64,000 nucleotides of DNA from the NCBI GenBank assembly GCA_035690495.1, contig DASSKK010000015.1, positions 1-64,000 of the forward strand, in the 5' to 3' direction. Positions 9,201-15,141 of this stretch are shown piece after piece. A program made the position numbers and the translations under genes. The notes under the pieces were generated by a model that worked only from the letters and a program-made list of their open reading frames with translations, had not been told where the DNA came from and did not search any database. This DNA is from DASSKK01 sp035690495 (GTDB lineage Bacteria; Actinomycetota; Actinomycetes; Propionibacteriales; Nocardioidaceae). Each line of letters begins with the position of its first letter. The stretch's first letter is position 1.

Positions 9201-10012
9201 GGCGTGCGGGTGATGGGCAGGTTGGTGCCCCACACGATCAGGTAGCCGGCGTTCCACCAGTCGCCCGACTCGGGCACGTCGGTCTGGTCGCCGAAGACCT
9301 GCGGCGACGCGGCGGGCAGGTCGGCGTACCAGTCGTAGAACGAGGAGATGGTGGCGCCGATCATCGACAGGAACCGCGTCCCGGCGGCGTAGGAGACCAT
9401 CGACATCGCGGGGATCGGAGAGAAGCCGACCACCCGGTCCGGGCCGTACTCCTTGATCGTGTGCACATGGGCGGCGGCGATCAGCTCGCTCACCTCGGAC
9501 CAGGTGGACCGGACGAACCCGCCCTTGCCGCGGGCGCGCTGCCAGCCGGTCACCTTCTCGCGGTCCGCGGTCAGCGCCTGCCAGGCGTCCACCGGGTCCG
9601 CGTGCTCCCGGCGCGCCGCCCGCCAGGCGTCCAGCAGCGGCGAGCGCACGTAGGGGTAGCGCACCCGGGTCGGCGAGTAGATGTACCAGGAGAACGACGC
9701 TCCGCGCGGACAGCCGCGTGGCTCGTACTCCGGGGAGTCGGGGCCCACCGAGGGGTAGTCGACGGCCTGGGTCTCCCAGGTGATGATGCCGTCCTTGACG
9801 TAGACCTTCCACGAGCACGACCCGGTGCAGTTCACCCCGTGCGTGGAGCGGACCTCCTTGTCGTGCCGCCAGCGCTCCCGGTAGAACTCGTCGGCGTGCC
9901 TGCCGCCCTTGCGGTACAGGCTGCGACGGTCGTCGGACTGCTCTCCCGGGAAGAAGAACTGCGCCTTGCGCATCAGCCGGTCGACCGGTGACTCCTCCCG
10001 CAAGCTCGCCAT
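6272..10012 (-). CDS. narG: Respiratory nitrate reductase alpha subunit (Mo-bisMGD catalytic subunit)
   Basis: NarG reduces nitrate to nitrite on the cytoplasmic side. The 1246-residue protein is close to the 1247 of E. coli. Ligands of the first Fe-S cluster are H58, C62, C66 and C101 (H-G-V-N-C-T-G-S-C ... P-R-G-C-P-R-G). The molybdenum-ligand aspartate lies in W-Y-A-D-L-P-A, followed by Q-T-D-V-P-E-S-G-D-W-W-N. A linker coded near 8840-8906 contains a repeated G-G-A-G-P-T-D made by a 21-bp direct repeat next to a REP-like palindrome; it lies outside the visible cofactor motifs. The start ATG is 50 bp from the divergent hutF start and has TAACGT 6 nt before it, as in leaderless genes. First gene of narGHJI. 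Confidence 0.97.
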   Translation of the reverse strand: MASLREESPVDRLMRKAQFFFPGEQSDDRRSLYRKGGRHADEFYRERWRHDKEVRSTHGVNCTGSCSWKVYVKDGIITWETQAVDYPSVGPDSPEYEPRGCPRGASFSWYIYSPTRVRYPYVRSPLLDAWRAARREHADPVDAWQALTADREKVTGWQRARGKGGFVRSTWSEVSELIAAAHVHTIKEYGPDRVVGFSPIPAMSMVSYAAGTRFLSMIGATISSFYDWYADLPAASPQVFGDQTDVPESGDWWNAGYLIVWGTNLPITRTPDAHFMTEARYKGQKVVVVSPDFSDHTKFADDWLAAAPGTDAALAMAMGHVILTEFYKGREVPYFTEYAKTYTDLPFLVTLREREGSYVPDKFLTAADLVSTSSTDGGAGPTDGGAGPTDGGEDAAFKTVLLDAESGEPVVPNGSLGFRWNDEGVGRWNLDLAGVDPLLSLHERDGAETVPVDLPRFDVGETEGGSSLRRGVPAMRVSGRLVTTVFDLMLAQYGVARDGLPGEWPTSYDDAGTPYTPAWQEQITGVPAKAAARVAREFARNAERTRGRSMIAMGAGTNHWFHSDETYRTFLSLVMMCGCEGVNGGGWAHYVGQEKVRPLTGWSHLAFGLDWQRPTRHMAGTPLWYLATDQWRYESFGAQELASPLGRGLLDGRSSADCNALAARLGWLPSHPAFDRNPLEIADAADAAGKPVNEYVVDELKSGGLRFAAEDPDDPKNWPRVLTVWRANLFASSMKGHEYMLRHLLGTDDAASAAETPPEDRPAEVVWHDEAPRGKLDLSVAVDFRMTATCLFSDVVLPAATWYEKHDLSSTDMHPFVHSFNPAIAPPWETRTDFDTFDTIAREFSRLAATHLGVRRDVMAVPLAHDSPDELAQPGGRVLDWRAGECEPEPGRTMPKLVVVERDYAAVAEKWAAVGPLLDTLGTTTKGITWTPDKEMDDLRSRNGTVREGVAAGRPKLTLDRHMCEAILALSGTTNGRLAVEGFQSLERRTGVKLADLAHERAGDRIVFGDTQAQPQAVITSPEWSGTESGGRRYSPFTINVERKKPWHTLTGRQHFFLDHDWMLELGEGLPAYRPPLVMGRHFGDQGLGDPDRPEVTVRYLTPHSKWSIHSEYQENLHMLTLFRGGPVIWINPSEAERIGVKDNEWIEAFNRNGVVACRAVVSHRVPKGTCMMYHTIDRHIDVPRTEISGRHGGGDNSLTRLMMKPTHMLGGYAQFSYAFNYYGPTASQRDEVTVLRRRSQEVDFG
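8840..8906. repeat. 21-bp direct repeats plus REP-like palindrome inside narG
   Basis: On the plus strand, units at 8840-8860 and 8861-8881 (core CCGTCGGTCGGGCC) are followed at 8882-8906 by a third copy of the same lead (TCCGTCGGTCGAGC) that runs into the complement of GGTCTCGACAAGCTCGACC, an imperfect palindrome of a type dispersed in Nocardioides-like genomes. Because the unit is 21 bp, the insertion stays in frame and adds G-G-A-G-P-T-D repeats to NarG. Confidence 0.7.
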
Positions 10013-10018
10013 GCTCGG

Positions 10019-10024
10019 ACGTTA
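10019..10024 (-). promoter_or_regulatory. Candidate leaderless -10 element for narG
   Basis: On the minus strand TAACGT lies 6 nt before the narG ATG at 10012, the spacing expected when transcription begins at or next to the start codon. No convincing -35 is seen. The same hexamer at 7 nt precedes the DUF3151 gene and the lipid kinase gene in this window. Confidence 0.4.
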
Positions 10025-10062
10025 CCCGATCGACGTGGGACTATCGCCCCGTGGAGGCGAGA

Positions 10063-11385
10063 GTGGTTTCCGCGGCGACGACGTACTGGCTCGAGCGGGC
10101 GTGGACCGGCGACCGGATGGTCGACGGCGTCGCGGTGTCGGTCGAGGACGGCCGGTTCGTCCGCGTCGAGCAGGCTCTTCCCGGGGACGCGGAACGCCTG
10201 GCCGGACTCACAGTGCCGGGCTTCGCGAACTGCCACAGTCATGCGTTCCACCGCGCCCTGCGCGGTCGGACCCAGGCCGGGCGCGGGTCGTTCTGGACCT
10301 GGCGCGAGCAGATGTACGCCGTCGCCGGGCGGCTCACCCCGGACAGCTACTACGCGCTGGCCCGGGCGACGTACCGCGAGATGGTCTCGGCCGGGTACAC
10401 CGGCGTCGGCGAGTTCCACTACCTGCACCACCAGGGCGACGGCACGGCGTACGACGACCCGAACCAGATGGCGAAGGCGCTGCTCGCCGCCGCGCACGAC
10501 GCGGGGATCCGGATCACGCTGCTCGACACGTGCTACCTCGCGGCCGGGTTCGGGCGGCCTCCGGAGGGCGTGCAGGTCCGCTACAGCGACGGCGACGCGG
10601 AGGCGTGGGCGAAGCGGGTGGAAGGGCTGGCGAGCGGCGACGGCCGGCTGGTCGGTGCCGCGGTGCACTCGGTGCGTGCTGTGCCTCGTGAGCAGATTCC
10701 GACTGTGGTCGAGTGGGCGGACGTGCGCCGGGCGCCGCTGCACGTGCACCTGTCCGAGCAGACCGCCGAGAACGACGCGTGCATCGCTGCGCACGGTGCA
10801 ACGCCGAGTGAGCTTCTCGCCGACGCGGGCGCCTGGGGGCCGCGGGCGAGCGCGGTGCACGCCACCCACCTCACCGAGGGGGACATCGCGCTGCTCGGAG
10901 CGAGCGGGACGCACGCCTGCCTCTGCCCGACCACCGAGAGGGACCTCGGCGACGGCATCGGCCCCTCGCGGGAGCTGCACACGGCGGGGTCGCCGCTCAC
11001 GCTGGGCTCGGACAGCCAGGCGGTCGTCGACCCGTTCGAGGAGATGCGCGCGGTCGAGCTCGACGAGCGGCTGGCCACTCGCGAGCGCGGCCACTGGGCG
11101 GCCGAGGAGCTGATCGCCGCAGGGACCGTCCAGGGCCACCGTTCGCTCGGCTTCCCTGACGCCGGCCGCATCGAGGTCGGTGCGCGCGCCGACCTGGTCG
11201 TGCTGGACACCGCCACCGCGACGATGGCCGGCACCGGTGGCGACGTCGCCTCGGTGGTCTTCGCGGCCACCGCAGCCGACGTACGACGCGTCATGGTGGA
11301 CGGACGCTGGGTCGTCGGCGTCGAGGACCGCGCGCAGGTGGGCGCAGAGCTTCGGGCTGCCATCGAGCGGATCTGGGAGGGCTGA
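10063..11385 (+). CDS. hutF: Formimidoylglutamate deiminase
   Basis: HutF removes ammonia from N-formimino-L-glutamate to give N-formyl-L-glutamate, the fourth step of the longer histidine-degradation route. The protein is a TIM-barrel amidohydrolase with the zinc motif N-C-H-S-H-A-F-H-R near residue 50, followed by H-V-H-L-S-E-Q and V-H-A-T-H-L-T, then G-S-D-S-Q near the C-terminal third. I chose GTG 10063 (440 residues) because GGAGG lies 5 nt before it; GTG 10051 and farther upstream starts are possible but run toward narG. It is divergent from narG with only 50 bp between, and its TGA overlaps the hutI ATG by one base, so hutF and hutI are co-transcribed. Confidence 0.9.
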   Translation: MVSAATTYWLERAWTGDRMVDGVAVSVEDGRFVRVEQALPGDAERLAGLTVPGFANCHSHAFHRALRGRTQAGRGSFWTWREQMYAVAGRLTPDSYYALARATYREMVSAGYTGVGEFHYLHHQGDGTAYDDPNQMAKALLAAAHDAGIRITLLDTCYLAAGFGRPPEGVQVRYSDGDAEAWAKRVEGLASGDGRLVGAAVHSVRAVPREQIPTVVEWADVRRAPLHVHLSEQTAENDACIAAHGATPSELLADAGAWGPRASAVHATHLTEGDIALLGASGTHACLCPTTERDLGDGIGPSRELHTAGSPLTLGSDSQAVVDPFEEMRAVELDERLATRERGHWAAEELIAAGTVQGHRSLGFPDAGRIEVGARADLVVLDTATATMAGTGGDVASVVFAATAADVRRVMVDGRWVVGVEDRAQVGAELRAAIERIWEG

Positions 11386-12563
11386 TGGTGGTTTCGACGG
11401 GCTCGACCGTCGCGCTGACCGGCATCGGCGAGCTGGTCACCAACGACGAGCAGCACGGCGCGCCGCTGGGGCTGCTGCGCGATGCTGCGGTGGTCGTGGA
11501 GGGCAGCCGGGTCGCCTGGGTCGGTCCGGCAAGCCGGGTGCCGGCCGCCGACGCCGGCTACGACGTGGGCGGCCGCGCGGTGATCCCCGGCTTCGTGGAC
11601 TCGCACGCGCACCTCCTGTTCGCCGGCGACCGTGCCGAGGAGTTCGCCGCGCGGATGACCGGTACGCCGTACTCCGCCGGCGGGATCCGCACCACAGTGG
11701 CCGCGACCCGGGCCGCCTCCGACGAGCAGCTCGCGGCCAACTTGGCCCGGCTGGTCGAGGAGATGCTGCGCCAGGGCACGACGACGGTCGAGGTGAAGAG
11801 CGGCTACGGGCTCACCGTCGCCGACGAGGCACGGGCGCTGGCGATCGGCAGGCGACTCACCGAGGAGACCACGTTCCTCGGTGCGCACGTGGTGCCCGGG
11901 GAGTACGCCGACGACCCCGCCGGCTACGTCGAACTGGTGACGGGTCCGATGCTGGACGCCTGTGTGCCGTACGCGAAGTGGATCGACGCGTTCTGCGAGC
12001 GCGGGGCCTTCGACGCCGACCAGGCGCGCAGCATCCTGCAGGCGGGGATGGCCGCGGGTCTCGAGGGACGGTTGCACGCCAATCAGCTCGGGCCGGGGCC
12101 CGGTGTGCAGCTGGCCTGCGAGCTGGGGTTGGCCGCCGTGGACCACTGCACCCACCTCTCGGACGCCGACGTGGACGCGCTGGCCGGGTCCGGCACGATC
12201 GCCACGTTGCTGCCGGGCGTGGAGTTCTCGACGCGGTCGCCGTACCCGTCCGGCCGTCGCCTGCTCGACGCGGGTGTCTCGGTGGCGCTGGCCACCGACT
12301 GCAACCCGGGCTCCTGCTACACCTCCTCGATGCCGCTGTGCCTTGCGCTCGCGGTCCGGGAGATGGGCATGTCTCCCGCAGAGGCGCTGCACGCGGCCAC
12401 CCACGGCGGAGCACGGGCGCTCAGGCGCGACGACCTGGGCCGGCTCGTGCCCGGTGCCCGTGCCGACCTGGTCGTGCTCGACGCGCCGTCGTACCTGCAT
12501 CTGGCCTACCGACCCGGCGTGCCGTTGGTGCGGGAGGTCTTCGTGGCCGGCCGTCGCACCTGA
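11385..12563 (+). CDS. hutI: Imidazolonepropionase
   Basis: HutI hydrolyses 4-imidazolone-5-propionate to formiminoglutamate, the substrate of HutF. The 392-residue protein has the amidohydrolase zinc motif F-V-D-S-H-A-H-L-L-F-A-G-D-R near 65, V-K-S-G-Y-G-L-T, a mid-protein H-A-N-Q-L and D-H-C-T-H-L, then A-T-D-C-N-P-G-S, all typical of HutI. The start overlaps the hutF stop (TGATG). Residues 2-8 (V-V-S-T-G-S-T) come from a segment that matches the REP-like GGTTTCGACGGGCTCGACC pattern, so this N terminus may have been supplied by a repeat rather than inherited from the family. HutH and HutU are not in the window and may lie to the left. Confidence 0.95.
   Translation: MVVSTGSTVALTGIGELVTNDEQHGAPLGLLRDAAVVVEGSRVAWVGPASRVPAADAGYDVGGRAVIPGFVDSHAHLLFAGDRAEEFAARMTGTPYSAGGIRTTVAATRAASDEQLAANLARLVEEMLRQGTTTVEVKSGYGLTVADEARALAIGRRLTEETTFLGAHVVPGEYADDPAGYVELVTGPMLDACVPYAKWIDAFCERGAFDADQARSILQAGMAAGLEGRLHANQLGPGPGVQLACELGLAAVDHCTHLSDADVDALAGSGTIATLLPGVEFSTRSPYPSGRRLLDAGVSVALATDCNPGSCYTSSMPLCLALAVREMGMSPAEALHAATHGGARALRRDDLGRLVPGARADLVVLDAPSYLHLAYRPGVPLVREVFVAGRRT
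11388..11408. repeat. REP-like palindromic element at the hutI start codon
   Basis: The bases right after the hutI ATG contain GGTTTCGACGGGCTCGACC, closely related to the palindromic arm found inside narG at 8882-8906 (GGTCTCGACAAGCTCGACC on the complement). It therefore forms part of the coding sequence of hutI. Dispersed family membership is recalled, not computed here. Confidence 0.5.
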
Positions 12564-12641
12564 GGCCGCATCGAGAGAGCAAGGGTGCTCAACGCGGCAT
12601 TTGCCTGGATCCCCTCGCGGACTCAGCGCGAGCTCCCTGTG

Positions 12642-12670
12642 TTCAACATTTGTCAAACCGGCGCTAAGGT
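12642..12670 (+). promoter_or_regulatory. Candidate promoter of the MazEF-like pair
   Basis: TTCAAC (12642-12647), a 17-nt spacer and TAAGGT (12665-12670) stand 7 nt before the antitoxin ATG at 12678, the arrangement of a leaderless actinobacterial promoter. The -35 box is a weak match, the -10 box is reasonable. Confidence 0.45.
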
Positions 12671-12677
12671 GGGTGCC

Positions 12678-12878
12678 ATGCCTACATCGATCGGCTTTCG
12701 CCCGACGCCGGACGACGAGCGCATCCTGCGAGAGGCCGGGCAACCCGGCGAGAGCACCTCGGACACGCTGCGCCGCGCGCTACGGCTGCTGGACCACGAA
12801 CGCTGGTTGACCCGGTTCCGCGCAGACGCCGAGCCACTCAAGGACGAGGACGTCAACACGGAGCCAGAGGCCTGGTGA
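12678..12878 (+). CDS. Small antitoxin of a MazEF-like pair
   Basis: The 66-residue protein begins M-P-T-S-I-G-F-R-P-T-P-D-D-E-R-I-L and has a helix-rich middle (S-T-S-D-T-L-R-R-A-L-R-L-L-D-H-E) and an acidic tail (E-P-L-K-D-E-D-V-N-T-E-P-E-A-W). That is the layout of actinobacterial antitoxins with an N-terminal ribbon-helix-helix-like DNA-binding part and an acidic toxin-neutralising tail. Its stop overlaps the toxin GTG by 4 bp (GTGA), and the toxin is MazF-like, which is the main reason for the call. The ATG at 12678 is preferred over an in-frame ATG at 12585 because a TAAGGT box stands 7 nt before it. Confidence 0.75.
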   Translation: MPTSIGFRPTPDDERILREAGQPGESTSDTLRRALRLLDHERWLTRFRADAEPLKDEDVNTEPEAW

Positions 12879-13216
12879 TCCGTGGGGCCGTCTACCGGGT
12901 CGACCTGGGTCGCCCGCGTAGCCACGAGCAGGGCGGCAAGCGACTGGGCCTGGTCCTCTCCCCGTCGGACTCGCCGTTGTCCGTTGTCACCGTGGTTCCT
13001 ACGTCCACCTCGGCCGGCCCATCGGTGCATCGTCCCGAGCTCGAAGTCGCTGGTCGACTGACGCGAATGCTGGTCGACCAGATCCGCTCGATCGACGTGG
13101 ACTACGTCGTCGGTGACCCCATCGACTACCTCACCCGTGAACAGCTTGGAGAGATCGAGCTGGCCCTGGTCCACTACCTCGGAGTCCAGGACGCGAGCCC
13201 GCCCCGGTCTTCATAG
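12875..13216 (+). CDS. MazF/PemK-family endoribonuclease toxin
   Basis: MazF-type toxins cut RNA at short sequences and stop growth when their antitoxin is lost. The 113-residue protein starts with I-R-G-A-V-Y-R-V-D-L-G, has the K-R-L-G-L-V-L-S-P strand (equivalent to the R-P-x-V-V-x-S motif), V-V-P-T-S-T-S-A and then V-D-Q-I-R-S-I-D, the usual D-Q-I-R/T-V-D block near the active site. GTG 12875 overlaps the antitoxin stop, typical for toxin-antitoxin pairs. The tail after L-V-H-Y-L-G-V is short and polar. The cutting sequence cannot be predicted from this. Confidence 0.85.
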   Translation: MIRGAVYRVDLGRPRSHEQGGKRLGLVLSPSDSPLSVVTVVPTSTSAGPSVHRPELEVAGRLTRMLVDQIRSIDVDYVVGDPIDYLTREQLGEIELALVHYLGVQDASPPRSS

Positions 13217-13321
13217 AGGGCGCCCGTAGCCGGATCGACCGTCGACTATCGCCCGGTCCCTCGCGACACCGCCCATGGTCGCGCTGGCCGTCGCGCACCC
13301 GGCGAGGGTCGACAGTGGAGC

Positions 13322-13346
13322 GCTGGGCCCGGTATCTGGCCCCAGC
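13322..13346. terminator. Possible hairpin terminator between convergent toxin genes
   Basis: GCTGGGCC (13322-13329) and GGCCCCAGC (13338-13346) can pair with one bulged base around an 8-nt loop. It lies in the 238-bp gap between mazF and the reverse-strand vapC. No T-run follows; the rest of this gap shows nothing gene-like. Confidence 0.3.
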
Positions 13347-13454
13347 ACTCCCATGTCACCTGCGGCACCCAGTAGTCCCGCGAGTCGATCGGCTTGCGGG
13401 CATCGTGTCAATGTTCGATGTCAGCTGCACGGATGCGCGAAGTCCTATGCACGC

Positions 13455-13859
13455 TCAGGTGGCCACGAGGCGGGCGCTGACGTCGGGAAGTTCTCCGAAG
13501 CGGGCCCGTTCGTCGGTGGTCAGGACGGTCCGGTCGGCGGCACGGGCGGTAGCGGCAATGATGAGGTCGTGCGTGCCTCTCTTGCTGCCGGTGCGTTGCA
13601 CGTGGGCCAAGAGCGCGGCGTGGTGTTCGGCGACGTCCCGGTCGTACTCGTGGACGGGTAGGACTTGCAGGATCTCATCGAGGAACGCGCGCTGGGCAGC
13701 CGAGCGGCCGGGGTCGGGATCAAGCAGAGTGCAGGCGAGATACTCGGCCACGACGACGGCAGGTATCGCCACGTCGTCGGTGTCACCAAGCGCGGCGACG
13801 TCGATGTGTCCGCGGACACCGGCGATGACCACACCGGTGTCGAGGATCAGACGCGCCAC
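13455..13859 (-). CDS. VapC-family PIN-domain RNase toxin (reverse-strand module)
   Basis: The 134-residue PIN protein begins M-A-R-L-I-L-D-T-G-V-V-I-A, giving the first acidic metal ligand, has V-V-A-E-Y (second ligand) in the first half, T-H-D-L-I-I-A-A-T-A (third ligand, D) and L-T-T-D-E-R-A-R-F (fourth) in the second. PIN toxins of this type cut tRNA or rRNA with Mg or Mn. It lies 13 bp into the end of the Phd-like antitoxin gene, so the two are coupled. All acidic positions of the fold are present, so the nuclease looks intact. Confidence 0.88.
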   Translation of the reverse strand: MARLILDTGVVIAGVRGHIDVAALGDTDDVAIPAVVVAEYLACTLLDPDPGRSAAQRAFLDEILQVLPVHEYDRDVAEHHAALLAHVQRTGSKRGTHDLIIAATARAADRTVLTTDERARFGELPDVSARLVAT

Positions 13860-14113
13860 GGGTCGGTGTCCAGCTCCGCGGAGGCGGTCTCGCGTGCAGC
13901 GTCCACGCGGGTAGCCAGGGTGTCGTCTAGCGCGGGGTTGCCGTGCCAGCGCTCGAACACGGCACGCAGCGCAGCCCCGTTGGCCCGCGGCGCCGGGGTG
14001 ATCGCGGCCACGCGTCGACCGGCGCGGGTGACCAGGATGGTCTCGCCGCGCTCCGCGGAGTCCAGCACGGCTGAGAAGCTCCGCGAGGCCTCTGAGGCTG
14101 TCATTTCCCGCAT
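13847..14113 (-). CDS. Phd/YefM-family antitoxin (reverse-strand module)
   Basis: The 88-residue protein begins M-R-E-M-T-A-S-E-A-S-R-S-F-S-A-V-L-D, followed by R-G-E-T-I-L-V-T-R-A-G-R-R-V-A-A-I, the Phd/YefM DNA-binding half. The C-terminal half (W-H-G-N-P-A-L-D-D-T-L-A-T-R-V) is the part expected to block the PIN toxin encoded right after it. The toxin gene starts within its last 13 bp. TACTCT on the minus strand (14120-14125) lies 6 nt before the ATG, suggesting a leaderless transcript, which such antitoxins often repress themselves. Confidence 0.88.
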   Translation of the reverse strand: MREMTASEASRSFSAVLDSAERGETILVTRAGRRVAAITPAPRANGAALRAVFERWHGNPALDDTLATRVDAARETASAELDTDPWRV

Positions 14114-14119
14114 GGGTTC

Positions 14120-14368
14120 AGAGTATCAGAATCCGAGCTTGCGGACTGGATAGAGCGAGCCCGTGGTGGCGAGGAGATCGTGGTTACGGACCGAGGAACG
14201 CCGGTGGTCCGGCTCGTCGCGGTGGGTACCGCGCCGCTGCTGGATCAGCTGACTCGCGAAGGCGTGCTCGCAAGGCCGACGCGTACGACGCGACCGAACG
14301 CGCGAGGAGCGGCCAGGGCACACGCCCATCGGCCGGTTTCCGAGTTGGTCTCCGAGCAACGCCGCTGA
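14120..14368 (+). pseudogene. Phd-family antitoxin with a damaged 5' end
   Basis: In one frame the plus strand reads V-S-E-S-E-L-A-D-W-I-E-R-A-R-G-G-E-E-I-V-V-T-D-R-G-T-P, the DNA-binding half of a Phd/AbrB-like antitoxin, and ends with P-V-S-E-L-V-S-E-Q-R-R, a common antitoxin C terminus. No ATG, GTG or TTG opens this frame between the upstream stop at 14093 and a GTG at 14180, which lies after most of the DNA-binding half. The nearby ATG at 14112 is in another frame and stops after 13 codons. So the gene has lost its start or suffered an indel; a 62-residue product from GTG 14180 remains possible. It precedes an intact VapC gene by 8 bp. Confidence 0.55.
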
Positions 14369-14376
14369 GGCTGTCC

Positions 14377-14847
14377 GTGGCGATCGTCTACTTCGACAGC
14401 AGCGCGTTCGTCAAGCTCGTGGTGGAGGAGGAGGGCTCGGACACCGCGGCGACGTTGTGGGACGCATGTGACGCTGCTGTCTCCAGCCGGCTGGCCTACG
14501 TCGAGGTACATGCAGCTCTGGCTGCAGCCGGCCGTGATCACGGGCTGGACACCGACGCACAGCGGCAGGCAGAGGCGGCATGCGAGGTCTACTGGGCGGC
14601 CACGCGGCCCGTCGAGCTCACTGAGCCGATTGCCGTGCACGCCGGAAAGGTGGCCGCAGAGTACGCGTTGCGTGGTGCCGATGCGATTCACTTGGCCAGC
14701 GCCCTCGCCGTGGGTGGCGAGGAGCTGTTGTTCGCCGCGTGGGACCAGCGGCTGCGGTCTGGCGTCGAGGCCGCCGGCATGCGGCTGGCACCGGCAGCCC
14801 GGCCCGCCAGTGAGCCGGTGCAACCCGAATCCCCTCAGCCGGAATAG
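14377..14847 (+). CDS. VapC-family PIN-domain RNase toxin (plus-strand module)
   Basis: The 156-residue PIN protein starts A-I-V-Y-F-D-S-S-A-F-V-K-L-V (first acid), has S-R-L-A-Y-V-E-V-H-A-A-L (second acid) and R-G-A-D-A-I-H-L-A-S-A-L (third acid), then F-A-A-W-D-Q-R-L (fourth). Those positions make it look catalytically complete, although its partner antitoxin seems truncated. The start is GTG 14377, 8 bp after the antitoxin stop. The last 20 residues are proline- and glutamate-rich and are probably unstructured. If the antitoxin is not functional, another antitoxin or loss of expression would be needed for viability. Confidence 0.87.
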   Translation: MAIVYFDSSAFVKLVVEEEGSDTAATLWDACDAAVSSRLAYVEVHAALAAAGRDHGLDTDAQRQAEAACEVYWAATRPVELTEPIAVHAGKVAAEYALRGADAIHLASALAVGGEELLFAAWDQRLRSGVEAAGMRLAPAARPASEPVQPESPQPE

Positions 14848-14914
14848 CGCGCACTGTGGACTCACCCTCGACCCCAGAGCCGTCCAGAAGGGATCGGCTT
14901 CCGGGGCGTCGGAG

Positions 14915-14995
14915 TCAGCGCAGCAGCTCGATGTGGCATTCAGGTCCAGGCGCCCTGGTGAGGCGGGCGTCGGTGGTGAGCAGTGACTTCGCTGT
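14915..14995 (-). pseudogene. C-terminal remnant of a third PIN-domain toxin gene
   Basis: The reverse strand between a TAG at 14996-14998 and a TGA at 14915-14917 reads T-A-K-S-L-L-T-T-D-A-R-L-T-R-A-P-G-P-E-C and on to H-I-E-L-L-R. L-T-T-D-A-R-L is the last acidic block of VapC-type PIN domains, and the tail matches their usual end. Only 26 residues remain and no start is present, so this is a decayed copy. Confidence 0.55.
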
Positions 14996-15095
14996 CTATG
15001 AGGTGTGGGGCCGCAAGCTCCTCTTCACCGAGCGCGGCAGGGTCGAGGTCACCGGCGAGCAGATCTACCACGACGCCGGCAGCGTGAGTGGGTGC
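14985..15095 (+). pseudogene. Coding-like remnant of unknown gene
   Basis: One plus-strand frame reads D-F-A-V-Y-E-V-W-G-R-K-L-L-F-T-E-R-G-R-V and V-E-V-T-G-E-Q-I-Y-H-D-A-G. Nearly every third base is G or C over about 30 codons, as in the real genes here, but the frame has no clear start and loses this bias beyond 15095. I do not recognise the family. The rest of the 294-bp gap from 14848 to 15141 shows only this and the PIN remnant. Confidence 0.35.
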
Positions 15096-15141
15096 ACCTT
15101 GCACCCATCGCGATTCTCAGCCCACGTATCTTGCGCTCGCT

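Noticed and set aside
7016..9991. Very long plus-strand open frame opposite narG
   Set aside because: It is an antisense frame kept open by high GC; NarG on the other strand has every ligand and the full family length. No start signal or recognisable domain.
13217..13454. Possible small gene between mazF and the reverse VapC
   Set aside because: Frames are short or without codon bias; only a weak hairpin was kept.
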